64,000 nt of DNA from Corythucha ciliata (Eukaryota; Arthropoda; Insecta; Hemiptera; Tingidae), in assembly GCA_038030265.1 (NCBI GenBank), contig CM075939.1:45799253-45863252 (forward strand). Direction: 5' to 3'. A model generated the notes under the pieces. The model saw nothing but the letters and a program-made list of their open reading frames with translations, ran no database searches and was not told where the DNA came from. Below are positions 11,388-22,304 of the stretch, piece after piece. The position numbers were made by a program, and so were the translations under genes. Each line of letters begins with the position of its first letter. The first letter of the stretch is position 1.

Positions 11388-11800
11388 AGGGGCGGATCCA
11401 CAGGGGGGGTAATGGGGGTAACTACCAAAACGCTCAGCGCAGCGTCATTTAAATTGTTTACCAGTCGAAAAGTGAAGATGTAACTAGGAATAAATGTAAA
11501 ATGCGCTGCGCTCGCTAAGCGTTTTGCGCCGCTACAGGAAAACCCAGTTTTATGGGAAATTTCCATAGAACGCGTACTATTTTTCGAGTTACAGGACAAA
11601 AAACTCGGGTTTTTGTCGCTTCTGAAGTGGGGCCCTTCTGGCGGGGAAATTTTGGAGGAAGACTCATGAAAATGACTCATTTTCTTTTATAGCAATTAAA
11701 AAAATAATAATTAGCGATTTTTTGGCAGAAATGACCATTTTTGGGGAAAAAGAGTGCTCTTCAAAACCAGTGGTTTAACCAGTAAAATTCAAACGATACT
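11388..11800. other. hAT-like left end and a GC-rich inverted repeat
   Basis: The motif CAGGGGCGGATCCACAGG at about 11389 directly follows the family C array and resembles the CAGTGGCGGAT ends elsewhere in the window. Downstream, CAAAACGCTCAGCGCAGCG (about 11428) and an inverted partner ending AGCGTTTTG (about 11526) form a stem around 40-50 bp of AT-rich sequence. No gene. Confidence 0.4.
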
Positions 11801-11828
11801 TGCGGTTTTTAGCGTGCTAAAAATCGTA

Positions 11829-11973
11829 AGGCCCCGTTCACAATCTCTATGCTTTTGTTGTGTGGTGTCCATGCAACCTATCAAAATGCTTCATTTTTCG
11901 AGGGAATAAATTTTTTTGGTTGCATAGACTCCACACTCCACACAACGCAGACATAGAGCTTGTGAACGGGCCT
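11829..11973 (+). mobile_element. Palindromic MITE, copy 2 (145 bp) with TA flanks
   Basis: The left end AGGCCCCGTTCACAATCTCT and right end AGCTTGTGAACGGGCCT are inverted repeats. TA dinucleotides flank both sides (11827-11828 and 11974-11975), as expected for Tc1/mariner insertion. The interior matches the inverted copy at 10039-10175. No ORF. Confidence 0.8.
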
Positions 11974-11994
11974 TAAAGCCAGATGTGAAGCGGT

Positions 11995-12191
11995 CCTTTG
12001 AATGGAACTGGATGTGAAGGCTCACCAAAGCATCGAAAGATATCGCTCCGGCAGCTGGCTGTCGAATAGAGTGGATTTCACTACTAATATACGAATTTCG
12101 ACGTTAGTGGTTCGACAGCCAGCTGCTGGGGCGACATTTTTTGATACTTTGGTGGGCGTTCGTTCGGTGGGCAGTCAGTTCCATTCAAAGG
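11995..12191. mobile_element. Palindromic MITE with long inverted arms (about 197 bp)
   Basis: Begins CCTTTGAATGGAACTG and ends with the complementary CAGTTCCATTCAAAGG. The arms stay similar inward to CAGCTGGCTGTCGAA and its complement at about 12110. It lies only 21 bp after the previous MITE. I see no clear target duplication. Confidence 0.75.
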
Positions 12192-13675
12192 CCCATTGAC
12201 GATGAGGTTTTCAGGACGTTTAGCATGTTGAAATTCGCAAGGATTGTTTGAATTTTGCAGGTCAAAACAAGCGATTTTGAAGAGAAAAGTTACATTTTTC
12301 TTCTTTAAAAAACACTGTCATTTTTGCTGGAAAATTGCCAATTAATTAAACAAACGCTCATGAGTAATTTTGAATGGGACACGTTGGAGAAGTTTCTCTG
12401 ATCCATGGAAAGTCGATAGGCGCTGTTGATCAACAGTGGGAGAGGACTTGATTTGGATCATTGCTTCCGCACCTACGGCCTATTATTCATTATCTAGTCA
12501 GATTTAGTATGATCAAGTGGGGGTTGAATTTTATGGAAAATTAAAAATCCCCATATCGTACAATCTTAAGGAGGTGTTGAGGCGACAGAAAATAGTTATT
12601 TTATGTCGAAAATTGCTATTCCTGACTTTCTGTCACGGTACTGACAGGGTCTGTCAGGGTGGCAGAGTGTTTTTCCCGAATCCATAGCCAAAAATTTACA
12701 GAAAGTCTGCTACAAAGCGAGTTACTCGCATTTATTTAGGGAAAGAGATGTTATCCTAAAAAGATGTTGGAAAAATCATATCTCGATGGATTTTCATTTT
12801 CGTACCACTACCATAGTGTATTTAGCGTTTTCGACTGCAAATGAGGTCTAATTTCATCAATTTTTTTTCTACACTTATTCGCATCTAACCTGTATGTATA
12901 AGTAGAAAGTTTTCGACATAAAAAATTAATACTTTGAAACACTAGGCACAACTTTTGGCTGCACGAAAACCGCGATTTCTGGGTCATTTTATCAGTTTTT
13001 TCTATAAATATCTCCCAAAACGAGAGGCTTTATAGAGGAAACCCTTCTCGTACGAAACATTTAGGGTCATTAAATTTCCTACACCAATACATTCATATGA
13101 ATAAGTACATTGGTTTTCCACGACCAATGCGGAGCGCGCTACAAACTTACGGGCCTTTTTTTCTAAAATGGGTGAAAGGCTTAAAATCACCTGTTTCCGA
13201 CCAATCTATGCTCTGTGAGCTTGATTTCTGCCCATCAACCTTCATTCCATTAGCCTACCCAACTTCAAGCCCCTAGCTCCACCTCGGGTGAAAATTTTGA
13301 AGCCTTCTATTCTAGATTTTATATTAAAAAACTGACCATTTTGCCTCCAGAAAACGATAATTTATGCGTTAAACTTGGCGTTTTGGTGTTCTGGGACTCC
13401 ACTAGGTCCCTAGCGTCGGTAACCGTTAATTTGCAGGGGAAAAGAATACCTAATGTGGCAGGACTAATTCGGCATGGGTACTACACATCCTCATTTGTCT
13501 TAAAACATCAACCCAATATTTCATGAATTTTGGAAGCGATGAAATGATGTAACATGAGGGTGTTTGATGTAAAGGGAGAGGGGGGGAGGTCATTGGCATT
13601 ACCCCTCCTAGGATTCAGACCTGGATCCAAATTGTCTTCGGTTTCACCTTTATTTGTAAGAAAATAGCCAGAATT
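12192..13675. other. Intergenic, no gene recognised
   Basis: AT-rich sequence without a recognisable coding frame or family A/B units. A C/G-flanked stretch at 13560-13620 precedes the homopolymer. I see nothing I can name here. Confidence 0.3.
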
Positions 13676-13676
13676 G

Positions 13677-13679
<3 letters not shown>

Positions 13680-13721
<42 letters not shown>
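13680..13721. repeat. 42-nt poly-T homopolymer
   Basis: Uninterrupted T run. It may be the tail of a retrocopy on the minus strand, but no identifiable retroelement body adjoins it. Confidence 0.85.
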
Positions 13722-13724
<3 letters not shown>

Positions 13725-13739
13725 CACGAATGTCCACCA

Positions 13740-13930
13740 ACACACCGCCGAACCATTGCCATTTTCAGGTCGTAAAGTCACCACTTTGGTTATTTTAGAT
13801 GCGCGAATCGTCAGTTTTGTCATTTTGATGTGCGAATTGGTAATTTGGCTATTTTCAGAACACTATAATTGTCAGTTTAGCAATGTTTTAGGCATTTTTA
13901 GAGCGTGAATAGTCCGTTGGATTATTTCCT
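13740..13930 (+). repeat. Short family B stretch
   Basis: About six family B units with CGAATCGTCAGTTTTG and 'ggctattttcagaaca'. Confidence 0.65.
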
Positions 13931-14121
13931 GAAGCTTTAATTTAAAATCTCTGAGCCAACGCCCAGGATATTTTTATTTTAAGTCTGTGGATTCCGTTCC
14001 GTGAAGTAGACCTGTTGTAGTCAACAAACCCGCGAACTTAGTCATTCTGACGTGCAGGATTAGCAAAATATTGTTTTTGAAAAAATAACTTTGAAAATCC
14101 CTATGGGTTCCGACAGGGGGA

Positions 14122-14898
14122 GTTTCGTGAATCCACCACTACGGACGTGATAGCAGCACCTGCCGGTCGTAAGATAAGGGAAAATAAAGGCCAATAAAAT
14201 AAACGTTATTGCAGAAGGTGGAAATGGCTAATTGGCCAATTTAGGCAAGAACCTCGTAAAATGAATAAAAAGCTAACTTTTTGTTCATTTTTGCCACTTA
14301 AATTGTCCTCGTTTCAGCCTGAGCTATGAAACTGTGTTTTACGAAGGACCACTAGTTTGTTAAATTGGCAACCGAATGAATTCGAGTCCAGGAAGGCGGA
14401 AATGCATCATTACGTAAATTTGAGACACCGAGTTAACTTTCTGTATAAAATTGAGCGGATTCCGACGTCTTTAACCTGGAGAATTCGACTCATAAAAATA
14501 ACGCACCAAGAACTCCTTTGAAGGGCGTGCTGCTAGGCATCAAATTCCTTTTTTTAAGACGTCTAATTCCCCTTATTTGTATACAAAAAGTTAAGTCGGT
14601 GTCTTAAATTAAAGGAATGACGCTTTTTCAGCTTTCTGGAGTTGAACTACGCCGGCCACGAAATTAATAAACACTCGTCCTTCGGTAAAGCACAGTTTCT
14701 TGTTTCATGCAAAAACGAGGACGAATTTGATGGTGAAAATGAGAAAAAAGTTGGATTTTTATTTATTTTAGGCTGCCCGTGCAAAATATTTTCAATTAGA
14801 CGTCCCCTCCTTTAGCAATTACATTTTTTTATTTTACTTTATGTCAAACCTGGTAGGTGCTGCTGTCACAGGGCTGAAGTGGTGGTCCACTTTGTACC
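14122..14898. mobile_element. Foldback element, copy 1 (about 777 bp)
   Basis: Long inverted arms run from GTTTCGTGAATCCACCAC at the left to the complementary sequence ending near 14898. GCAGCACCT lies about 40 bp inside the left end and AGGTGCTGC faces it on the right. The arms extend several hundred bases to a centre near 14500, where GAGACACCGAGTTAACTT faces an inverted AAGTTAAGTCGGTGTC. It has no coding region. A second copy lies at 19750-20548. Confidence 0.75.
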
Positions 14899-15570
14899 TT
14901 TATTTTCCTTCATTTTTTTTTTTTTTAATAATTATGTTTAGGAGTGCATAAAAAGGCGTGTCAAATGCCGTATTTATCGGTGAAAACCCTTGGAATGATA
15001 CATCGCGTTTTATACATCCCAAAATTCGATTATATTTGGCTGTTGTTCTGGCTAAATTGTAACTTTCTGGGCTGCGTAAGGGGACAAAATTCAATGTTTC
15101 GTCAACGTTAAATATGGTAAAACAATACATTTTCCTGGGACAGCCATACATCTGAACGGCTGAATATTTCATTTTCAACCAGAATAAAACAATTTGAGGG
15201 TAGATTGTCAAGATTAGAGCCGAATTGTACGTGGCCGGGCCACAGGTGTAACAGTTATAGTTTCAACGACAAAATAATCCAATTTTCAACCGAAAAACAA
15301 GATTCTGTGCCTATAAACTTGGCTGTTTGTGACCCTATTGCCTAGTGTGTTTCTCCACCACTGAATTAGTGGTTTGTGGAGTAATGGATTTAAGAAAAAT
15401 CGCTTAAAGATGGGAAAATGAGGATTTTTATCTCCTAATATATACGTAATGTACGTAAACTTTTAAAAAAAGATTTGCCTCTTTTCGACAAGTTTCAGTC
15501 AATCCGTCCGTCCGTGTAATACAGAAACGTTACATGGTTGATCAGAGTTCAGGCGTTCAGAGTGGCTGAA
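14899..15570. other. Intergenic, no gene recognised
   Basis: AT-rich. A 103-codon open stretch on the minus strand (14900-15211) has no recognisable motif and I do not treat it as a gene. Confidence 0.3.
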
Positions 15571-17108
15571 TCGAATACTCAGCCCACGAAAGTACTATTC
15601 TGAAGCCTCAAATTGAGAAAAATTCGCGCCTTCTGGAGGTAACTTCGCGGTGAGAATAGAGAAAATACGCTGATCCCCAGTTTCTGTATAGGTCTTTTAG
15701 GCGGCTAAAATTGAGAAGGCACACCTAATGTGCTGTTCTTGGGGCAAGTACGTAGCAAAAGTTAAGAAAAAGCGCCAATATTCGTGGGTAATACAGTAAA
15801 AAAGCGTTCATTCATGGTTTCTCAATGCAACTTCCACACTATAATATGGAAAAAATCGCTGATTCGCGGTGTACAGAGGCCATTTTACATCTAAAATGTA
15901 GAAAAAGACAAAATTGATGTTCCTAGGCCAAGCCCATTACTAAAATGGAAAAGGTGCTAATTCAAGGCTATATAAGAATGAAAAAATCACGCTATAAAAT
16001 AAAATAAAAAAAAGAATTTGGGGCTGAAATTTAGAAAATGGCAAATTTGCAACTGAAATTACGAAAAATCGCCCATTCGGTGACAGTTAAGACAAATGGC
16101 GCTAATTCACGGCTAAATGTGCAAAACAAAAAGCTTATTCACGCCATAAATTAGGAAAAATCGTTAATTAGCGGCTAAAATTAAGAACCCGGACAAGCCA
16201 GTCACGACAAAGCCCAAATTCTGCCACGAAATCACTTGACATCGTAATTCCAAATTCGTGAAATTGCCGAATTTTTGGTCAGAACATTCACGGAATTGTA
16301 ATTTTCTTTTTTTTCATGTGCGCGAAATTGCAAGTTTTGATTTTCAGTGGACCCGCAGGAAGCCGGCCACGATTGCCGAACAAGTGACAAAATATAGCTT
16401 TTTTTCAATTTCAACCCCGAATTTGCATTTTCTCACAGCTCAATTCAAAATCAATAGCACTAATTCAGCACTAAAATTTAGAAAAAGTGCTCATTTCAGC
16501 TAAAAATCGGCACTTTTTCTCAATTTTAACCATGAATTAACACTAAATGTTTCAATATCAGCTACGAGTTAGCGTTTTTGCTCGATTTTAGCTGTGAATG
16601 AGCGATTTATCTCCTTTTTCGCTGCAAATAAGCGCTTTGATTCCATTCTTGCCGATAATTATCGTTTCGTACTCATTCCAACCGTGAATTAGTGCTTTTT
16701 CTCAATTACCTGCGAACAAGCCAATAGTGGCTAAAGTTAAGACAAAATTAAGACAAATCGCTGATTCGCTGCTGAAATTAAGAAAAGTCCTCGATTCGCG
16801 GATGAAGTGTAGAAAAAACATTAACTAGTGGATATTTATTCATATATATTTTCATTTGTTTTTAGCAACAAGTATCCCCCCCCCCCCGTCATCATAAATT
16901 ACGATACTTGGCCAAGCACTGTGTACGGCTATGGTATTCACTATAAAATCACTAATTTTAGCGCGGCTAAAATTAAGAAAATCTCTATTCTTCAGCTCAA
17001 CTTGAAACAAAGTGCTTATTCGCTGCTAAAATTGGACAAATCGCCAATTTGCAGCTAAAATTGAGGAAAACGCGCATTCGTGGCTAAAATTGAACTACGT
17101 GGCTAAGA
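15571..17108. repeat. Family A repeats in changing orientation
   Basis: Reverse units fill about 15600-16500, forward units about 16500-16720, and reverse units about 16730-17105. The orientation switches make head-to-head junctions. A 12-nt C run sits at about 16876-16887. The Penelope-like element interrupts the last reverse block at about 17110. Confidence 0.75.
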
Positions 17109-18584
17109 TTGTTCAATATTTTAGTGTCGTCATTCACCGCACAACAATTAAAACAAAAAATACAGTACAATCACACTTACTCTGTCAAAAATGCACTCGA
17201 ACTAACCAACAAACTACAAAATGTACACATAAACGAAAATTCTGTCCTTGTGTCGTTTGATATCAAGGACTTGTACACATCCATACCAGTCAATCAAACA
17301 CTCACAATAGTCAAAGACATGTTACACACAAATGGCGACAACACTACAGCCAACACATTATTCAACATGACATTGGCCACTGTGAAACAGAACTACTTTA
17401 AATTCAACAACAAAGTTTATCGACAGTGGGACGGACTAGGAATGGGAAACCCCACTTCTGGAGTCTTGGCCGAGACCTTTCTAAACCACTTGGAAAGTAA
17501 GTTCGTCCAACAACTATACGACGACTTTAACATAACATTTTACGCACGGTATGTAGACGACGTTATCTGCATACTGTCTCAGGACAACTCAACACAAATA
17601 CTACAATTCCTCAATACTATACACCCCAAATTAACATTTACACTCGAAACAGAACAAAACAACTCTATTAATTTCCTTGACATCACTGTGACGAAAGATA
17701 TAACCTCAGGTAACCTACAATTTAAAATCTACAGAAAACCCACTTCATCCGACTCAGTTATTCACGCCACATCTAACCATCCCATCCAACACAAACTATC
17801 AGCATTTAGGCACATGATACACCGCTTACACACCATACCAATGACACAGCAGGATCAGACAGGCGAACTCAACATAATCTATCAGATCGCCACAAATAAC
17901 GGATACAGCAAAACAACAATAGATAGACTCAGATCACGAAGACAGAACAATCACAATAACGAACCAACAAACAGAACCGACATAAAAAGATGGACCTCAT
18001 TCACGTACACAGGTAAAGAAATTTACCGAATCACAAACTTCTTCAAAAATAAGGGACTTAACATAGCCATCAGCACCAACAACACGATAAAAAATACTCT
18101 CAACACTAAAATAGACGAAAACAACAAATATGACCAAAACGGGGTTTACAAACTAACATGTACCTGCAACGAGGTTTACATAGGACAAACAGGTAGGAAA
18201 CTTAGACAACGATACAAAGAACACATCGCATCATATAACAAAAACAAAGACGACTCAAATTTCGCACACCACCTTTCACAACAAAAACATAAACCTCGAC
18301 CCATAACTCAAACCATGACCTTAATACACTCACAAAACAAGGGTAGGAAACTTAACATACTCGAAAATTTAGAAATATACAAACAAAGGACATTCGGGGG
18401 GAACATAATCAACGAACAACTCAACACAACGTCAGATACTATCTTCACACCACTAAAGGATTTATACCCGACAAAAAGAAAGGCACATACCATCATCTCA
18501 CCTGAATCAAAAAGAACACGCACACCACACACAGCATATCACCACAAAACTCAACACAGCCACCAATCAAGAAACAGAAAATAA
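17109..18584 (+). CDS. Reverse transcriptase / GIY-YIG endonuclease fragment of a Penelope-like element
   Basis: An uninterrupted frame of 491 codons ends at TAA 18582-18584. Reverse transcriptase motifs in order are SFDIKDLYTSIP (catalytic Asp near residue 51), QWDGLGMGNPTSGVLAETFL (residues 106-125), YVDD at 148-151, and INFLDI near 187-192. The GIY-YIG domain follows: GVYKLTCTC at 345-353, YIGQTGRKLRQRYKEH at 357-372, and a candidate catalytic Glu in ILENLEIYK (419 or 422). The C-terminus is Lys/Arg/His-rich. Family proteins are usually near 700-850 residues, so the N-terminal region and RT fingers are missing. There is no convincing start codon, which agrees with 5' truncation. The absence of stops suggests a fairly recent insertion. 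It would copy RNA primed at an endonuclease nick, but this copy is unlikely to be active alone. Confidence 0.85.
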   Translation: MFNILVSSFTAQQLKQKIQYNHTYSVKNALELTNKLQNVHINENSVLVSFDIKDLYTSIPVNQTLTIVKDMLHTNGDNTTANTLFNMTLATVKQNYFKFNNKVYRQWDGLGMGNPTSGVLAETFLNHLESKFVQQLYDDFNITFYARYVDDVICILSQDNSTQILQFLNTIHPKLTFTLETEQNNSINFLDITVTKDITSGNLQFKIYRKPTSSDSVIHATSNHPIQHKLSAFRHMIHRLHTIPMTQQDQTGELNIIYQIATNNGYSKTTIDRLRSRRQNNHNNEPTNRTDIKRWTSFTYTGKEIYRITNFFKNKGLNIAISTNNTIKNTLNTKIDENNKYDQNGVYKLTCTCNEVYIGQTGRKLRQRYKEHIASYNKNKDDSNFAHHLSQQKHKPRPITQTMTLIHSQNKGRKLNILENLEIYKQRTFGGNIINEQLNTTSDTIFTPLKDLYPTKRKAHTIISPESKRTRTPHTAYHHKTQHSHQSRNRK

Positions 18585-18649
18585 CGGACTTTTTTGTCAA
18601 AACAACACCTGCAAAGTGAAGGGAACAGGGAAAACCCAGGGGGGGAGGG

Positions 18650-18656
18650 TATATAA
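18650..18656 (+). promoter_or_regulatory. TATATAA box in the Penelope-like element terminal region
   Basis: TATATAA follows a G-rich run and lies about 50 nt upstream of the hammerhead-like motif. Position and order fit an internal or pLTR promoter of a Penelope-like element. No transcription start can be read from the sequence alone. Confidence 0.4.
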
Positions 18657-18692
18657 GGGGACACACACACGACGGTAACTCAGTTTTCAGTA

Positions 18693-18743
18693 GACGTTCC
18701 AGCACTGAAGATGCCGAACAGGCGAAACCGGTTTGTCTTGGAC
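18693..18743 (+). ncRNA. Hammerhead ribozyme-like motif (minimal type I)
   Basis: The conserved order is present: CTGAAGA (CUGANGA) at 18705-18711; stem II of three pairs, GCC 18713-18715 with GGC 18721-18723, loop GAACA; GAAA at 18724-18727; a two-pair stem III (A18727-U18736, C18728-G18735); and a GUC cleavage triplet at 18735-18737. Stem I is weak: TCCA 18698-18701 can pair with TGGA 18739-18742 across a bulge. One extra U (18712) sits between CUGANGA and stem II. Penelope-like elements are known to carry hammerheads of this minimal kind. Activity is unproven. Confidence 0.55.
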
Positions 18744-18935
18744 ACACCTCAACAAGGTATGACTGACAACGTAGGCAACTACGGCTACTTATCTAATTTG
18801 TATTATTGTACGCCTTGTATATATAATGATGTTACTAATCCTAATACTCTATGAGTATTTCAATTTGGGCCAGTATGAGTCTCGTGGAGAATGCTCAATC
18901 GACCAATGTACTTGGTTTCCTCCTCAAAATCATTA

Positions 18936-19231
18936 GGGAGTTATTGCATAACCGTCTGAAGATTAACACTTATGGTTATGTGACGTCACCATAAGCGTAA
19001 CCGATTGTGCCGGTGGAAGACGAGTTATTGCAATTAAGAGTGACGCTAAAATATGGAACACACGATAGGAGCATGGATGTACATAATTGCTTCGAATGAA
19101 TTCATAAAACACCTCTCCATACTGGTCTTTAAACGTGTGTGGTTAACTCAAATTTTCAATGTTACGCTTATTGTGACGTCACATAACCGTTAACGTTAAC
19201 CGTCAAACGCTTATACGCAATAGTAACTCCC
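18936..19231. mobile_element. TA-flanked palindromic MITE (296 bp)
   Basis: Starts GGGAGTTATTGCATAACC and ends with the complementary ...GTAACTCCC, with TA at 18934-18935 and 19232-19233. The inverted arms are about 65-70 bp. Each contains TGACGTCA, the CRE palindrome, followed or preceded by a CATAA word. No ORF. The TA duplication suggests Tc1/mariner mobilisation. Confidence 0.8.
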
Positions 19232-19749
19232 TATTGACTGGCCACTACTGCCCCTTAAATTGGTTAAAAGTGCGCATTTTACATTTGTACTCGTATCACT
19301 TTGTCGATCTGTACCCGGGAGGACTTCGTGGGACTAGCGGACTAGCCTCTACCTACTCTACTCATTCCACAACAGGGAAGGATTAATCGAAAAGAAAATT
19401 CTGGAATGAATTGGGATGAATTAGGAGTTAATATTAATTTTGATCTCGGGCAAGGCTATGATGGGGCCAACAAGATGTCCGGTAGATTCAAGACTGTGAT
19501 TCAAGTGGTGGAGATTCAAGAAGGTGGTGTGACTACTGACTACTAAACTGTAAAATGACCCTCTCCCCCCCCCATTACGAGATTTCAATCTGATCCCCCC
19601 TAGGACAAATTCCTACCTACGCCACTGATCACGACACTGTCACCGATAACTTGAGATCGCGACACGGCACTAAAAACGTGATTTACGTAGTTTAAACGTG
19701 ATTCATGTTATTTGGCCGTTGGAAATTGCTGAAGAGTTGGTCCCGTGGA
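19232..19749. other. No gene; hAT-like right end near 19570-19625
   Basis: Around 19575-19620 the sequence reads inward from GTGGCGTAGGTAGG (minus strand) to a C-rich tract. It is the inverted counterpart of the left end at 38456, sharing GGAATTTGTCCTAG and GATTTCAATCTGATC-type words. Otherwise nothing is recognised. Confidence 0.5.
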
Positions 19750-20548
19750 GTTTCATGAATCTGTCACTATGTGCACGTGAAAGCAGCACCTGTTTGGCCT
19801 CTGATAAAGAAAATAAAGTACTATTATTAAAATAAAGTTATTGCTAAAGAGAGGAATGCCTAATTGAAAATATTTTCACGGAAATTCCTAAAATAAGTTA
19901 AAAATTAACTTTTTGTTCATTTTCGCTGGGTAATTCATCCAGATTTTTGTCTGATCCAATAAAGTGTCCTTCACGAAAAGGCCCGGGTTTATTTCTTTTG
20001 AGGACGGCCTAATTCGAGTTCAGTAAAGTGGAAAAACGCGATTTCGTAAATTTGAGACACCGTCTTAAATTTTTGTATAAAATTTAGGGAATTATTACGC
20101 CTTTAAATAACGAATTCGATGCCTAGAATTATGCCTCTCGACGAAGGGCTATTGGTGCTCCGTTATATCCGGCGAATTCTCAAGTTTAAAGATGTCTTAT
20201 TCCTCCGAATTTTATACAAAAAGTTAACTCGGTGTTTCATTCTCGAAGTAACACCAAATTCCGCCCTTCTGGACTTGAATTTGAACCGGCCACAACTTAA
20301 AAAAAAACGTAGCCTCTTCGCTAAAATGCAGTTTTCTTGGTCAGACAAAAAACTAGGATGAGTTGAGCGACGAAACTGAACAAAAAGTTAGCTTTTTATT
20401 AATTTCACGAGGTTCTGGCAAAATATCTTCTACCGGGCGTTCCCCTATTTAGTAATTAAATTTCTTTTAATTGAACTTTTATTTTCCCTTATCGGAAGTT
20501 TGTGGCAGGTGCTGCTTTCATGAAGACATAGTGGTGGATTTGTGAAAC
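19750..20548. mobile_element. Foldback element, copy 2 (about 799 bp)
   Basis: Left arm GTTTCATGAATCTGTCACTA; right arm ends with the complement of GTTTCACAAATCCACCACTA. GCAGCACCTG sits at the same inner position in both arms. It shares arm sequence and order with copy 1 at 14122-14898, including the inner GAGACACCG / CGGTGTTTC pair. It has no coding region. Confidence 0.75.
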
Positions 20549-21130
20549 ACAAGAAATTACTCACTGACTTTCCTTAATTGTTTTTGTTTAAATCGCTTTT
20601 ACAATCTTAAAACGCTGTGTGTCTTGATTTGAAATTGTCCTCGACTTGCGATGGTTTGAAGTCCATAAATTCTGTGGTTGATGGGGGCGCAACGACTATT
20701 ATCCAAAAAACGTGCGTTTCAAGGGGAACGTACCAGATGATGATGAGGACGACGACGAATAAATTAAATACCCCCTCCTCCTACACCACTTCGAACACTC
20801 ACGATTGTTTCTTCACTGGGCTGAGACAGGCATTAACAGCTAACAATGCAGGGGCGAAGCCCGAACGGGGCCCAACGGCCGCCGTTCGGCCGCGGCCCGA
20901 CCCTGTATTTTTTCCCTCAAATCGAAGGTGTACCAGAGAGCCAGAGAGGTCCGCTATTAAGCCGCCTTCACGTGCAAACTTTAAAATGCTGTGCTGTGGG
21001 CTTGAACCAATCAGACTGCTCCGCACTGTGGGAGAGCTCTGGTTGGTTGAAGACAATGTCGAACCTAGACCTATGGGGCCCCGGGACAGAAATCTTTATG
21101 AGGCTCCTTGCCCCCTAGTCTCTAAATAAA
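20549..21130. other. No gene recognised; 52-bp imperfect palindrome
   Basis: A 170-codon open stretch (20617-21129, +) has no family features and mixed composition, so I do not call it. Bases 21001-21052, starting CTTGAACCAATCAGA, form an imperfect palindrome with the complementary TCTGGTTGGTTGAAG. Confidence 0.35.
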
Positions 21131-22304
21131 CGAGAATATATTTTTAATTACGTAGCGTTTTATACTGAATTTTTATTTACGAATTAGCGTTATTGTTACA
21201 CCCTATTCGCCCATTAGGCTCAATTTAAGCCGCCAATAAGCGTCTTTCACAATTTCAGCCTCAATGTTGCTTCGCAGAAGCCGCGAATTGGCGTATTCTC
21301 AATATCAGCAGTGAATTAAAGCTTTTGCTGCACACTATACGTGAGTTTGTGATTTTCTGCAATTTTAGCCACGAATGCGCGTTTTCCTCAATTTTAGCTG
21401 CAAATTGGCGATTTGTCCAATTTTAGCAGCGAATAAGCACTTTTCTTAAGTTTTAGCTGAAAATTAGCGTTTTTCCTAAGTGTTTTCCTCAATATTAGCT
21501 GCAAAATAGGGGGGGGGGCGGCTTTTCAAGAACTAGGATTTTTTGGTTCACCATACGCAATGCATGAGCGATTTTTCTCAGTTTTACTCGCGAATTAGCG
21601 GTTTTTTCACCCATTGCCATAAACTGGCACTTTTTCTCCATGTCAGCCTCAAAAGTTGCCTTCAGATGCCCCGAATTGGCGTATATTCAGTTTTTGATGC
21701 AAATTAAAATGTTTCTCAATTTTAGCCACGAATTAGCGCTTTTTCTTAATTTCAGTAGCGTTTCAACCATGTGAATTGGAGAATTTTCTAAATTTCAGTC
21801 AAATTTTAGCTGTAAATTGGCGATTTTTCCCATTCCGCGAATTAGCGTCTATTATTCCATTTTTTATACGGGAATGGGTGATTTTCGCCATTTCAGTTGT
21901 GAATTTGCCATTTTTGAACAATTTTAACCTGAAAGCGTTCTTTTTTTGTCACCAGTATAGCGTGTTTTTTTCTATTTTAACCGCTGAGTTGGCCCAAATG
22001 CAACCGTTTTGCGTTGATTTCCACCATTTATTTGTAGAATGGCCTCCATGCACAGCGAATCGGCGATTTTTTCTAAATTTTAATCTGTAGTTTGCATCGC
22101 GAGACCACGAATTAGCACTTTTTCGCAGTTATAGCCCCTTTTACTAGCGATTTTATTTTTTCTATTTTGCAAATTGCCGATCAGTACTTTACTGGACTTA
22201 AGGATCTAACGAAACTCGCATATTTTGTGGAACGGTGTATTTTTTCGTTTTAGCCGCGAATTTTCCTCAAGAGAGCACGGATTCTCTCAATTTGAGCCAC
22301 CAGA
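21131..22304 (+). repeat. Family A array, forward
   Basis: Ordered variant units occur in the same sequence as in 36.3-37.9 kb and 38.6-40.2 kb. They include TTCACCATACGCAA (near 21550), 'cacccattgccataaa' (near 21608), the 'gaagttgcc ttcag' type unit, and the 'tctgtagtttgcatcgcgagaccacg' region near 22085. Confidence 0.8.

Larger units (their letters stand above)
17109..18800 (+). mobile_element. Penelope-like retroelement, 5'-truncated
   Basis: Contains the end of a reverse transcriptase, a GIY-YIG endonuclease, and a downstream non-coding region with TATATAA (18650-18656) and a hammerhead-like motif (18693-18743). Family A sequence (GTGGCTAAGATTG) runs directly into the ORF at about 17105-17115, which marks the truncated 5' junction. 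The 3' end is not sharply visible; I place it near 18800. Penelope-like elements carry repeats with promoter and ribozyme sequence at their ends, which fits the order seen here. Confidence 0.85.

Noticed and set aside
13680..13721. Poly-T as the tail of a processed retrocopy
   Set aside because: No gene-like or retroelement body is recognisable next to it, and no target duplication was seen.
20617..21129. 170-codon plus-strand open frame
   Set aside because: No motif, low-complexity pieces, overlaps a palindrome and open frames on the other strand; no splice context.
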